Notes: generated by a model not told the origin, from the letters alone. Shown: positions 1 to 6,539, counted from the stretch's first letter. The stretch is 16,022 bases of DNA from Bacteriovoracaceae bacterium UBA4096 (GCA_002381945.1 DFXY01000052.1:65872-81893), one strand, 5' to 3'. Made by a program: numbers and translations.

Positions 1-909
1 ATTTCCGGCAGGAAACCGCCTCATAAACCTAGTGTAAAAGTTCACCACGGTGAAAAAGTCACCATCACAACTCATAACGACGGGATGATTGAAGAAGAGT
101 TCTGGTACGGAGAAGTGGTTCCCAAAACTGAAAAACCAACTATCATTTTTGAAGATCAAGAGCTTTTAGTTATCAATAAACCACCTTACATGATCACCCA
201 TCCGGCCGGTAAAAATCTCTTTTATTGTGCGACCGTCTTCTTTGAAACAATTTATAAAAAAACCATTCATTCCATTCATCGGTTGGATCGTGAAACCACG
301 GGAATATTGCTTCTGGGAAAAAATCCGCGAGTCTCTCAAAGGGTGGCGGCCTTGTTTGAAGAAGACAAAGTCCGGAAGTGTTATTTTTTTATTGCCCACA
401 AACAAGAACAGGCAACGACCTTCCCTTTCACTGCCAAAGAACGCATGGATCGTGAAGAGGATGCTATCCCCCGGGGAATCATGTTCCATTATCCGGAGGA
501 TTCACAGAAGGGTAAGGAGTCGGAAACTCATTTTGAATTGCTCTTAGAAAAAGATAATTATGTTCTGGCCCTGGCGTTTCCCCTAACAGGTCGCCAGCAT
601 CAAATCCGGGTCCATGCTTCTTGCCACGGCTATCCTTTGTTAGGCGATAAACTCTACAGCGGAGACCCAACAATTTTCATGCGTTTTAAAGACCATGCAG
701 CAACTGATTCTGATCATGAAAAAATGGAAATCCCACGTCAGGCCTTGCATGCAGTAGCGATCAAACTTGCCTACCCTACCGAGAAGATGAATCACTTCAT
801 TGCGCCTTTGCCCCGTGATCTTTCTGATTGGTTAAATAAAAAGCTGGGTCTTCCACACGAGGATGTGGAAAAGTTAATTAAAGTTAAAGTTGATCAATTT
901 CTGGATTAG
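1..909 (+). CDS. RluA-family pseudouridine synthase, 5'-truncated by window edge
   Basis: The frame is open from base 1, so the gene starts upstream; 302 residues are visible. It begins inside an S4 RNA-binding domain (ISGRKPPHKPSVKVHHGE) and continues into the RluA catalytic domain, with the signature HRLDRETTGILLLGKNP carrying the catalytic Asp, and the late motif TGRQHQIRVHASCHGYPLLG. The family isomerises uridine to pseudouridine in rRNA or tRNA in the cytoplasm; the target base cannot be read from sequence. It is a close paralogue of the protein at 2924-4000, matching nearly along its whole length, including the linker between S4 and catalytic domains. Its stop overlaps by 4 bp the stop of the convergent DUF2459 gene. 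An internal ATG at 85 would remove the S4 domain and is not the real start. Confidence 0.93.
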   Translation: MSGRKPPHKPSVKVHHGEKVTITTHNDGMIEEEFWYGEVVPKTEKPTIIFEDQELLVINKPPYMITHPAGKNLFYCATVFFETIYKKTIHSIHRLDRETTGILLLGKNPRVSQRVAALFEEDKVRKCYFFIAHKQEQATTFPFTAKERMDREEDAIPRGIMFHYPEDSQKGKESETHFELLLEKDNYVLALAFPLTGRQHQIRVHASCHGYPLLGDKLYSGDPTIFMRFKDHAATDSDHEKMEIPRQALHAVAIKLAYPTEKMNHFIAPLPRDLSDWLNKKLGLPHEDVEKLIKVKVDQFLD

Positions 910-1541
910 TCTGACCAGACAAACTGGAGCCCATACTTAGTGGGTGACCAAAAAGGGTGCTTTAATCCCACTGCCGCCAAGACTTCAGAAGTCCAATAAT
1001 TGCAGGTTCGCAGCAGTGAATAGGACCCCTCAGCTTCATAAAAATTATCACTACCTGAATAGCCCTTTCCTGGAAGCAATATCGGTTTGCCGTCTTTTTT
1101 GATAAAGCGTGAAGTTAGTTCACTTACTAATTTCCGATACGTCTCACGAGAAATCATGATTTTTTGAGCACTCGAATATAATTCAGGATGAACATCCAGG
1201 TAGTTTACATGGATCACGGCCGGATCAGGATAAAACAAAGCATCCGCTGCTAAAGCAAAAGTAAACTTATCCCAAGTCGGCATCTCAAAATAAAACTGTC
1301 GGTCTCCCCAGCCAATTTCAATCCAACCAGTTGGACGAGTTTCATAATCATTGGGATCAAGAAAAGTTTCCCAATCAAAAACTTCATTTTTTACTGGAAT
1401 AGCAAAGTCGGTATGAATGTCATTAGAAATGAGATAGATCGCCATCTCGGGATTAGGGTCAGTGGAACCCACTGGAATAAAAGTCAAACTCGCTAGAAGA
1501 AGAAATAATGAAAAGGCCCCAAGAACGAACTTTTTTAGCAC
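906..1541 (-). CDS. DUF2459 (TIGR02117-like) membrane-anchored protein
   Basis: 211 residues. The N-terminus (MLKKFVLGAFSLFLLLASL) is a signal peptide or membrane anchor, so the rest should be periplasmic or extracytoplasmic. Family-typical blocks follow: SNDIHTDFAIPV, IGWGDRQFYFEMPTW, a segment around VIHVNYLD, and the C-terminal YSLLRTCNYWTSEVLAAVGL with an invariant-looking Cys in TCNxWT. I recognise this as the DUF2459 family, whose biochemical activity is unknown to me; the conserved Cys and His suggest an enzyme, but that is inference. It is the last gene of a three-gene minus-strand operon. Its start lies 7 bp inside the end of the HAD gene, pointing to translational coupling. Its 3' end overlaps the pseudouridine synthase by 4 bp. 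Confidence 0.8.
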   Translation of the reverse strand: MLKKFVLGAFSLFLLLASLTFIPVGSTDPNPEMAIYLISNDIHTDFAIPVKNEVFDWETFLDPNDYETRPTGWIEIGWGDRQFYFEMPTWDKFTFALAADALFYPDPAVIHVNYLDVHPELYSSAQKIMISRETYRKLVSELTSRFIKKDGKPILLPGKGYSGSDNFYEAEGSYSLLRTCNYWTSEVLAAVGLKHPFWSPTKYGLQFVWSD

Positions 1542-2248
1542 AGGCCCTTCACATAATTCAGCACACCTTTAGGCCCGATGTTCTCTTCACCCTCAAGGAT
1601 AATTCTTGGTTTATGCTTCAAGCGGTCCAGGCAATGCTCGATATTACTTACACCAACCGAGTTATGAAAAAGCTCAAACATACTTTCATCATTGGGAGCA
1701 TCTCCAAAAAACCAGGCATCCTTCTGAGACAGTCCCGGCCTATAATGATGGAGAAAGTGTTTTACTCCCAGATATTTGGAAATATTCCCGCACCAGAAAT
1801 TGATGTGCACATTGGATTTTGAATAATTAATTTTCTCTTTTTCCATGTACACCATGACGTCAGAGATCCACTGCTCATCCATTAAATGAAATTCAATCGC
1901 CCGATCAGTCAATCGGCCAAAGCTATCCGCCGAAAGCGGGACATGAGGGAAATGATGTTTTAACTGACCCGTGAAATGCGTCAGTCTTTCGAGTTCAACG
2001 TTTGGTACCAGTGGCTCCTGGACGATTTCTCCGCGCTCATCACGATGAAGAACAACTCCCCCGCCTTCCATAATGCAGGCCTTGAGTGGGAAATGAGTCA
2101 AAAAGAAATGGCCCCACGAAAGCGAGCGTCCAGAAACAATCACCAGTTCATGATTGTGTTTGTGAATGTAATCAATGATTTCAAAAAAATCGCGGGTCAG
2201 CTCGCCATTAGTCGTGAGAGTTCCATCAAAGTCAGAAAAAAAGATCAT
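1535..2248 (-). CDS. HAD-superfamily phosphatase (Cof/IIB-like)
   Basis: 237 residues, cytoplasmic. HAD motif I is SDFDGTLT with the nucleophile Asp6 and Asp8. Motif II is VIVSGRS (Ser39). Lys163 lies in KYLGVKHFL, the usual motif III position for a type IIB cap, and motif IV is FFGDAPNDESM (residues 180-190). The family hydrolyses phosphate esters, often of sugars; the substrate is not evident. It begins 1 nt after the stop of the upstream outer-membrane gene, with a weak GGA six bases ahead of its ATG, and overlaps the DUF2459 gene downstream, so all three genes are probably one transcript. A trehalose- or mannosyl-glycerate-phosphate phosphatase-like role is possible but no partner synthase is present. 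Confidence 0.85.
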   Translation of the reverse strand: MIFFSDFDGTLTTNGELTRDFFEIIDYIHKHNHELVIVSGRSLSWGHFFLTHFPLKACIMEGGGVVLHRDERGEIVQEPLVPNVELERLTHFTGQLKHHFPHVPLSADSFGRLTDRAIEFHLMDEQWISDVMVYMEKEKINYSKSNVHINFWCGNISKYLGVKHFLHHYRPGLSQKDAWFFGDAPNDESMFELFHNSVGVSNIEHCLDRLKHKPRIILEGEENIGPKGVLNYVKGLC

Positions 2249-2249
2249 A

Positions 2250-2852
2250 TTATTTCCAAACCCAAGAGACTAAGCATCCAACATAATCAGATGTAGATCC
2301 CATGTCCTTATTGCCTTCCACTGAAAGAAGGACTTTGTCATTATTCGCTCCGGGGAAAGGCAAGCTCATCCCAAAGGTCGCAGAGGCATAATAAACAAAC
2401 TCATCCGTAGTGCTATCAATTTTCATCCCACTGGGAATGGCCAGGTAAGGAAAGAATTCCTGCCCATGTACACTGAAGCCTTTCCTGATGGTTGGGGCCG
2501 CTCCAATCAAGTTGGAAGTTTCCTCTTCAAATTTCTGATACTGAACATAAGGCTTTAAGGAAATCCGAGGCTGAGAAACATCTTCGCTTAACAATTCAAA
2601 GTCCATTCCGGTACCCAGAGTGAGCCCGCGAGAATCTTGTCCACCAGAAGCAGTGAAATCCAAAATCCGGTGGCGATCCACTTCCTGAGTGTAGCGAAGG
2701 CCCGCACCCATTTCATTTCGCTGACTCATATAACCGGTCATTTCTGCAGAAAAAACCCGGGCCTCATCATTTAACGGATGAGTGGAAATCCCAATCACCG
2801 AGGCCATGAGGGAACTTGCTTGAAACAGAATAAAAATAAGAGCGTATTTCAT
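2250..2852 (-). CDS. Predicted outer-membrane beta-barrel-like protein, unknown function
   Basis: I take the ATG at 2852 as the start, giving 200 residues with a clean signal peptide (MKYALIFILFQASSLMA, cleavage near residue 17-18). A longer reading from a TTG at 2906 would put 18 unlikely residues before that signal and would include the promoter. The mature protein has alternating polar/hydrophobic stretches and ends in an aromatic-rich strand (VGCLVSWVWK), as outer-membrane barrels do. I recognise no named family. It is the first gene of the operon with the HAD and DUF2459 genes. A sigma70-like promoter sits directly against the ATG, so the mRNA should be leaderless. Confidence 0.65.
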   Translation of the reverse strand: MKYALIFILFQASSLMASVIGISTHPLNDEARVFSAEMTGYMSQRNEMGAGLRYTQEVDRHRILDFTASGGQDSRGLTLGTGMDFELLSEDVSQPRISLKPYVQYQKFEEETSNLIGAAPTIRKGFSVHGQEFFPYLAIPSGMKIDSTTDEFVYYASATFGMSLPFPGANNDKVLLSVEGNKDMGSTSDYVGCLVSWVWK

Positions 2853-2858
2853 TCTAAT

Positions 2859-2887
2859 ATTATCGGAGACAACCCAAAAAAGTGCAA
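2859..2887 (-). promoter_or_regulatory. Sigma70-like promoter giving a leaderless mRNA
   Basis: On the minus strand a -35 TTGCAC (2882-2887) is followed by 17 nt and a -10 GATAAT (2859-2864). Six bases (ATTAGA) separate the -10 from the ATG at 2852, so transcription should begin at or next to the A of the start codon. No Shine-Dalgarno is needed or seen. The arrangement matches those of tetR and the PAS gene in this window. Confidence 0.6.
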
Positions 2888-2923
2888 CATTTACAGCGGT
2901 GCACAAGCGTGCTATTAACCACT

Positions 2924-4000
2924 ATGGGTCAAATCGAAAAATCCTTCACCATTGAAAAGTATACTGCGAGTTATCCCGTTCATACGGAACACGATAACAT
3001 GCGCCTGGATCAGTTCATTCAGTCATGTTTGCCAGGTCTTTCGCGTCAGTTCTTAAAAAAGAAAATTGAAAAAGGTGAAGTGGTTATTTCTGGCCGCACC
3101 CCGCCCCATAAATCCAGCGTAAAAGTTCATTTCGGGGAGCGCGTAACGGTGACGACCCATAATGATGGTTTAATTGATGAAGAGCTTTGGCATGGCGGGC
3201 CGGTTCCAAGAGATATGGAGCCATCTATCGTATTTGAAGATAAAGATTTATTAGTGATCAATAAACCACCCTTCATGATCACTCATCCTGCTGGTAAAAA
3301 TCTCTTCTACTGTGCGACGGTGTTTTATGAAACCATTTACAAGCACACCATGCACTCCGTGCATCGCTTAGATAAAGAAACTTCCGGACTTCTCCTCTTG
3401 GGAAAAAATCCTAAGGTCTCACAAAAGATGAGCCTTTTGTTTGAAGAAGATAAAGTTCGCAAATGCTATTTTCTCATCGCGCACAAAACTGCGGACGCTA
3501 AAACTTTTCCTTTCACCGCCAAGCAACGCCTGGGTCGAAATGAAAATGCGATTCCAGAAGGCATGATCACTTCTTACGATGAAACTTCTCTTGAAGGAAA
3601 AGAAGCCGAAACTCATTTTGAATTACTGGTAGAAAAAGATAATTACGTTATCGCTTTGGCATTTCCCATCACCGGACGCCAACATCAAATACGCGTGCAC
3701 GCTGCCTGCAATGGTTATCCCTTACTTGGTGATAAACTCTATAACGGTAACTCCAGTATTTTTCTGCGCTTTAAAGAATCGAAAGCAACTCCAGAGGACC
3801 ATACGATAATGCAGATTCCTCGCCAGGCCCTGCATGCAGTGGCCTTGCGGATGAGTTATCCCGCTGACAAGGAAATGAAGTTTATTGCTCCTCTCCCACC
3901 GGATTTGGCCAATTGGCTGGAAAATGTCCTGAAAGTCGAGCCTAAGAGTGTAATCAAGCAGATAGAAGAGCGTTTAAGCACGGCATTATCTTACTTTTAA
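2924..4000 (+). CDS. RluA-family pseudouridine synthase with S4 domain
   Basis: 358 residues from the ATG at 2924; a GTG at 2882 would add 14 residues and run through the divergent promoter, so I prefer 2924. An S4 RNA-binding domain lies near residues 26-76 (MRLDQFIQS... to ...VKVHFGERVTV). The catalytic domain follows with VINKPPFMITHPAGKNL, the signature HRLDKETSGLLLLGKNP (catalytic Asp150) and TGRQHQIRVHAACNGYPLLG. It pseudouridylates structured RNA in the cytoplasm; the precise site is unknown. It is the intact paralogue of the gene at 1-909, and both share an unusual N-terminal spacer rich in acidic residues (DGLIDEELWHGG). A possible promoter (TTACAG, 16 nt, TATTAA at 2913-2918) ends 5 nt before the start. 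Confidence 0.93.
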   Translation: MGQIEKSFTIEKYTASYPVHTEHDNMRLDQFIQSCLPGLSRQFLKKKIEKGEVVISGRTPPHKSSVKVHFGERVTVTTHNDGLIDEELWHGGPVPRDMEPSIVFEDKDLLVINKPPFMITHPAGKNLFYCATVFYETIYKHTMHSVHRLDKETSGLLLLGKNPKVSQKMSLLFEEDKVRKCYFLIAHKTADAKTFPFTAKQRLGRNENAIPEGMITSYDETSLEGKEAETHFELLVEKDNYVIALAFPITGRQHQIRVHAACNGYPLLGDKLYNGNSSIFLRFKESKATPEDHTIMQIPRQALHAVALRMSYPADKEMKFIAPLPPDLANWLENVLKVEPKSVIKQIEERLSTALSYF

Positions 4001-4011
4001 GCAGGAATTCA

Positions 4012-4039
4012 TTGACGAAATGATGACCTGTCCTATAAA
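4012..4039 (+). promoter_or_regulatory. Promoter of tRNA-His
   Basis: A -35 TTGACG (4012-4017), 16-nt spacer and -10 TATAAA (4034-4039) lie 20 bases ahead of the mature tRNA 5' end. This is a good match to the sigma70 consensus and is the only likely promoter for the tRNA. Confidence 0.65.
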
Positions 4040-4059
4040 TTCACTGACTGAGTATCAAT

Positions 4060-4136
4060 GGTGACCGTAGTTCAGTTGGTAGAGCGCTAGATTGTGATTC
4101 TGGTTGTCGTGGGTTCGAGCCCCATCGGTCACCCCA
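4060..4136 (+). tRNA. tRNA-His (GTG anticodon)
   Basis: A full cloverleaf can be folded. The acceptor stem GTGACCG (4061-4067) pairs with CGGTCAC (4126-4132), and G-1 at 4060 opposes the discriminator C at 4133, the identity pair of tRNA-His. The D-arm contains AGTTGGTA, the anticodon stem CTAGA/TCTGG encloses loop TTGTGAT with anticodon GTG at 4094-4096, and the T-arm is GTGGG TTCGAGC CCCAT. The CCA tail is encoded (4134-4136). The last six bases (ACCCCA) are the start of the repeat family that recurs through the downstream island, making this tRNA the probable anchor or attachment site. Confidence 0.96.
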
Positions 4137-4224
4137 CTTTTACTCAAAATAAATTCAGTCGTGATCTTCGCAAGAAGTGAAAGATACTAAAGCCCTGTTT
4201 AACCCACAGGGCTTTTTTTATTCC
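4131..4224 (+). repeat. Repeat copy A: tRNA-His 3' end plus terminator
   Basis: 94 bp running from the last six bases of tRNA-His (ACCCCA) through an AT-rich spacer to the terminator hairpin and its T-run. It is base-for-base identical to copy B at 6446-6539, and homology weakly continues into the tRNA acceptor stem (5 of the 7 preceding bases match). This copy is the native one, still attached to the tRNA. It also forms the 3' end of the convergent CPT-like gene, whose last residues and stop are encoded inside it. Confidence 0.95.
4189..4219 (+). terminator. Rho-independent terminator of tRNA-His (bidirectional)
   Basis: Ten-bp perfect stem AAAGCCCTGT (4189-4198) and ACAGGGCTTT (4206-4215) with a 7-base loop TTAACCC, followed by seven T. 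The left arm is preceded by A-rich sequence, so it may also stop transcripts of the convergent CPT-like gene on the minus strand, whose stop codon is in the loop. Confidence 0.88.
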
Positions 4225-4753
4225 TCTTAAGCCAAGCCTCAACAATCCTACGGCTATTTATTTCTGCTGACTCTTCAGAATTTATTTCCAAATCATAATT
4301 CAAAAATGAGTGAACAGTTTTGAAATCTTGTTCCGCATCACCTATTCTGCGATCACCTCTCGCCATTTCCCTGTCTTGTAGAACCTTAAGACTGCAATGA
4401 ACTCCAACAAAAAATACATCGTAGCCAGTTAACAGATCAAGTAACCGCTCTTTTTGATTTTTGTTTTCTATGATTACATCTACTAAAAGGTTATTCCCTG
4501 CAGACAATAAAGCCGGAAGACATCGATAAAATCCTTCAAAGATATTCGGACGCATTTGCTTCCACGTAATTCCAAGTTCCGGAACATTCCTTTTTTTTGG
4601 AAGAACATCAGCATCGAACATTATAAAATCTAGTGAGAAGTGAATGAATGGTGCAGGAACGATATCACGAATATATTTACATAGAGTTGTTTTACCGGCA
4701 CTAGAGGCACCATTGAGTAAAATAATGTTTCCTTTCGTATTCAATGGCTGCAT
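4199..4753 (-). CDS. Chloramphenicol phosphotransferase-like (CPT family) P-loop kinase
   Basis: 184 residues, cytoplasmic. The Walker A motif NGASSAGKTT spans residues 14-23. Further CPT-family blocks are the segment with HFSLDFIMFD, AGNNLLVDVII, FVGVHCSLKVLQDREMARGD and the late YDLEIN. CPT of Streptomyces phosphorylates chloramphenicol; most relatives have unknown substrates, so resistance should not be assumed. The Shine-Dalgarno (GGGG, 7 nt before ATG) comes from half-repeat E immediately upstream. The C-terminal residues RNKKSPVG and the stop codon are encoded by repeat A, so the protein end was evidently created by the cassette junction. It is thus a roughly 0.56-kb single-gene module bracketed by repeat sequence. 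Confidence 0.85.
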   Translation of the reverse strand: MQPLNTKGNIILLNGASSAGKTTLCKYIRDIVPAPFIHFSLDFIMFDADVLPKKRNVPELGITWKQMRPNIFEGFYRCLPALLSAGNNLLVDVIIENKNQKERLLDLLTGYDVFFVGVHCSLKVLQDREMARGDRRIGDAEQDFKTVHSFLNYDLEINSEESAEINSRRIVEAWLKRNKKSPVG

Positions 4754-4760
4754 GTTGATT

Positions 4761-4781
4761 CCCCACAGGGCTTTTTTATTT
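4761..4781 (+). repeat. Repeat copy E: half terminator remnant
   Basis: CCCACAGGGCTTTTTTATT (4762-4780) reproduces the loop end, right stem arm and T-run of the tRNA-His terminator, while the left arm is absent. It cannot form the terminator hairpin. It lies between the CPT-like and reductase genes and supplies the ribosome binding site of the former. Chance is unlikely given the match and position, but at 19 bp it is the weakest copy. Confidence 0.7.
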
Positions 4782-4804
4782 TGGAACGGTGTTAATATTA
4801 ATGA

Positions 4805-5338
4805 TCAGACTGAATATCTTACTTCAACGAATTCTTGATCGAGCCGCTGAACACTTTCCAGCTTCAAAGGTTTTTTCATGTTCCTCGGAAACAAAGGTAC
4901 TCCCTCTCCAAGTGTTACTGAAACAAACTGTATGATGAGTTCATCCAAAAGCTGGGCATCGTAAAATTTGCCAGCAAGTTCACCACCACCCACAATCCAG
5001 ATGTTTTTGTCTTTTGCTTCAATGGCCATCATCTGGTGGACAGAATTAACGTCACCTTTCACAAACCGGATATCCGCTCCAGGATAAACAGATAAATTGC
5101 GAGTCGTAAAAACAAATGCTGGTACTTTATAAGGCCATTGCCCATTTCCAACCCCTGGAAGGCTGTTACACATCCACTCATAGGTGCCAGAACCCATTGC
5201 AAGAGCTCCAACTGTATTAACAAAATTTTCAATATAGTTGCCCTTGGGTTCCCCAAACTGAAATAACCAATCCAAAGAGTTATTCTTGTCAGAAATAAAT
5301 CCGTCTATACTCGATGCCGCAAAATAGATTGTCTTCAT
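4805..5338 (-). CDS. RibD C-terminal/dihydrofolate reductase-like protein
   Basis: 177 residues from the ATG at 5338, which has a GGAG seven bases upstream; an upstream in-frame start at 5383 lies inside the operator palindrome and is rejected. The RibD_C/DHFR fold is shown by MKTIYFAASSIDGFISD at the start, ALAMGSGTYEWM (helix after the substrate loop), the nucleotide-binding IWIVGGGELAGKFYDAQLLD and the late TLGEGVPLFP. These proteins are NADPH-dependent reductases; the substrate of this stand-alone class is usually unknown and it is not the housekeeping FolA. It is divergent from tetR across a shared palindromic promoter, which suggests TetR-controlled expression in response to a small molecule. 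Confidence 0.88.
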   Translation of the reverse strand: MKTIYFAASSIDGFISDKNNSLDWLFQFGEPKGNYIENFVNTVGALAMGSGTYEWMCNSLPGVGNGQWPYKVPAFVFTTRNLSVYPGADIRFVKGDVNSVHQMMAIEAKDKNIWIVGGGELAGKFYDAQLLDELIIQFVSVTLGEGVPLFPRNMKKPLKLESVQRLDQEFVEVRYSV

Positions 5339-5365
5339 AATTAATCTCCAATACAAAAATATAAA

Positions 5366-5397
5366 TTGATTATAAATGAACATTCACTTATAATCAA
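5366..5397. promoter_or_regulatory. Palindromic TetR operator forming two face-to-face promoters
   Basis: A 32-bp inverted repeat has perfect 10-bp outer arms TTGATTATAA (5366-5375) and TTATAATCAA (5388-5397), and an inner TGAA/TTCA pair around the centre at 5381/5382; only one mismatched pair (5376/5387) and the centre break it. On the plus strand TTGATT (5366-5371), 17 nt, TATAAT (5389-5394) forms the tetR promoter, with 6 nt to the ATG. By symmetry the minus strand reads TTGATT (5392-5397), 17 nt, TATAAT (5369-5374), the reductase promoter. A TetR dimer bound here would cover both. Confidence 0.82.
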
Positions 5398-5400
5398 TCC

Positions 5401-5982
5401 ATGTCACGCAAAAAGAAAATTACCGATCAAGAGGTCTTGGAAGCCGCTCTTAAAGTCATATGTGAGAAAGGCCACTCCAACTTCTCCTTAGTTGATGTCT
5501 CAAACGAAGTCGGATTATCTCCTGCGACAATTATTCAGCGATTTAAGAGTAAAAATGAACTAGTGCTCGAGGCGTTTAAATCGTTTAACAAGGATTTTGA
5601 AAATCATGTAACAGGCAGCGATTACTCAGATCGCTCATCCGCCGATGCTTTGATTGATTTTATTGTAGAGATGTCTGAGCGTTTCGAAGTTGGCCAAATC
5701 GGGAACCAAATCGAATTACTCATGCTGGACGTGGTCGATCCGCAAATGAACAAGGTCGCACGAGATCATTTCGTTTTGTTTCGGAAGAAAGTTAAACAAA
5801 TTATTTCTGAGGGGCTTAAATCCGGTGAGTTTCGAAAAGAGAACTCTGCCGATGATTTAGTTCTTTTACTAGAGGCATTCTGGATTGGCGTGGTCATTCA
5901 ATGGGCCATCTTCAAGAACGGCACAATGAAGTCATGGGTAAGATCGAAAACGAGAATAATCGTTAAGCAATGGGTTAAGTAA
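5401..5982 (+). CDS. TetR-family transcriptional regulator
   Basis: 193 residues. The N-terminal TetR HTH spans about residues 8-54 (TDQEVLEAALKVICEKGHSN, then VSNEVGLSPATIIQRFKSK), followed by an all-helical ligand-binding domain with no recognisable ligand signature. It probably represses itself and the divergent reductase through the palindrome at 5366-5397. The -10 box TATAAT ends 6 nt before the ATG and there is no Shine-Dalgarno, so a leaderless mRNA is predicted. Its last 85 bp overlap, antisense, the 3' end of the HTH/recombinase-like gene, and no terminator is seen after it. Confidence 0.92.
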   Translation: MSRKKKITDQEVLEAALKVICEKGHSNFSLVDVSNEVGLSPATIIQRFKSKNELVLEAFKSFNKDFENHVTGSDYSDRSSADALIDFIVEMSERFEVGQIGNQIELLMLDVVDPQMNKVARDHFVLFRKKVKQIISEGLKSGEFRKENSADDLVLLLEAFWIGVVIQWAIFKNGTMKSWVRSKTRIIVKQWVK

Positions 5983-6398
5983 GATTGATCATTTTTTTCG
6001 TTTCTAACCAAAATAGAGTGAACTGACCTTGCATGCCACCTACCCTTGCGTGTCTTTGTAGGTACTCTCATTGTGTTCAGAACATCCGCAATCTTCCAAA
6101 AACTAAATCCCTTCTCCCTTAGCTCTTTCATTTTTAATATTGCATCCAACTCTCTGTGGTGCTCTGCAAGGCATCTTTCTTTAACCTTCTGTCCGTAGGT
6201 TAATCCACGAACCCTTTTCTGGTTTATTCCTACCTCTCTAACAGGGATTCCATGGATCTTGAGGTACTTTAGGACTGTCGTTCTGGCGGAAAAAATCTGT
6301 GATGCAATTTCATCACAAGATAGGCCTTCGACGACATATTTTTGATGGAGGAAAGACTTGTCTTTAAAAGGCTGATCTGTACAAACTGCCGAGATCAT
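5898..6398 (-). CDS. Small HTH/recombinase-domain-like protein without a catalytic domain
   Basis: 166 residues from the ATG at 6398; the frame is open further to a GTG at 6452 but that part reads through repeat B. An N-terminal helix-turn-helix lies near residues 24-54 (LSCDEIASQIFSARTTVLKY, then GIPVRE). Residues 96-130 (KGFSFWKIADVLNTMRVPTK, then RWHARSVHSIL) match the pattern of the DNA-binding 'recombinase' domain found after the catalytic domain of large serine recombinases. No resolvase catalytic domain (the N-terminal Ser nucleophile region) is present. The last 30 or so residues look unlike the family and are antisense to tetR, suggesting the true C-terminus was lost at a junction near 5990. 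It adjoins repeat B and may act on it; that is inference. Confidence 0.7.
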   Translation of the reverse strand: MISAVCTDQPFKDKSFLHQKYVVEGLSCDEIASQIFSARTTVLKYLKIHGIPVREVGINQKRVRGLTYGQKVKERCLAEHHRELDAILKMKELREKGFSFWKIADVLNTMRVPTKTRKGRWHARSVHSILVRNEKNDQSYLTHCLTIILVFDLTHDFIVPFLKMAH

Positions 6399-6445
6399 TG
6401 ATATATTCGCCGGCGGAAAAAAGTTGGGGATAGGGTCGATTGGTG

Positions 6446-6539
6446 ACCCCACTTTTACTCAAAATAAATTCAGTCGTGATCTTCGCAAGAAGTGAAAGAT
6501 ACTAAAGCCCTGTTTAACCCACAGGGCTTTTTTTATTCC
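6446..6539 (+). repeat. Repeat copy B: identical to copy A
   Basis: 94 bp identical to 4131-4224, including the tRNA-derived ACCCCA and the entire terminator. Just upstream, ATTGGTG resembles the acceptor-stem end ATCGGTC of tRNA-His (two differences), but no cloverleaf exists here. A and B therefore flank a 2315-bp unit as a direct repeat, as expected for a recently integrated or duplicated element. Confidence 0.95.
6504..6534 (+). terminator. Terminator hairpin in repeat B
   Basis: The same ten-bp stem, TTAACCC loop and seven-T tail as the tRNA-His terminator. Here it has no plus-strand gene to serve; it can act only on readthrough or, through the A-rich left side, on the minus-strand hflK-hflC-SRPBCC transcript that ends exactly at it. 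Confidence 0.75.

Noticed and set aside
2853..2906. Longer start (TTG at 2906) for the outer-membrane gene
   Set aside because: It adds 18 residues before a perfect signal peptide and runs through the promoter; the ATG at 2852 fits better.
2882..2923. GTG start at 2882 for the second pseudouridine synthase
   Set aside because: No ribosome site, and it overlaps the -35 box of the divergent gene; ATG at 2924 is preferred.
4199..4753. Calling the CPT-like gene a chloramphenicol resistance gene
   Set aside because: The family fold is clear but most members have unknown substrates, so resistance is not supported by the sequence alone.
6439..6452. A second tRNA-His gene ending at repeat B
   Set aside because: Only the last dozen bases resemble the tRNA; no D-, anticodon or T-arm can be found upstream.
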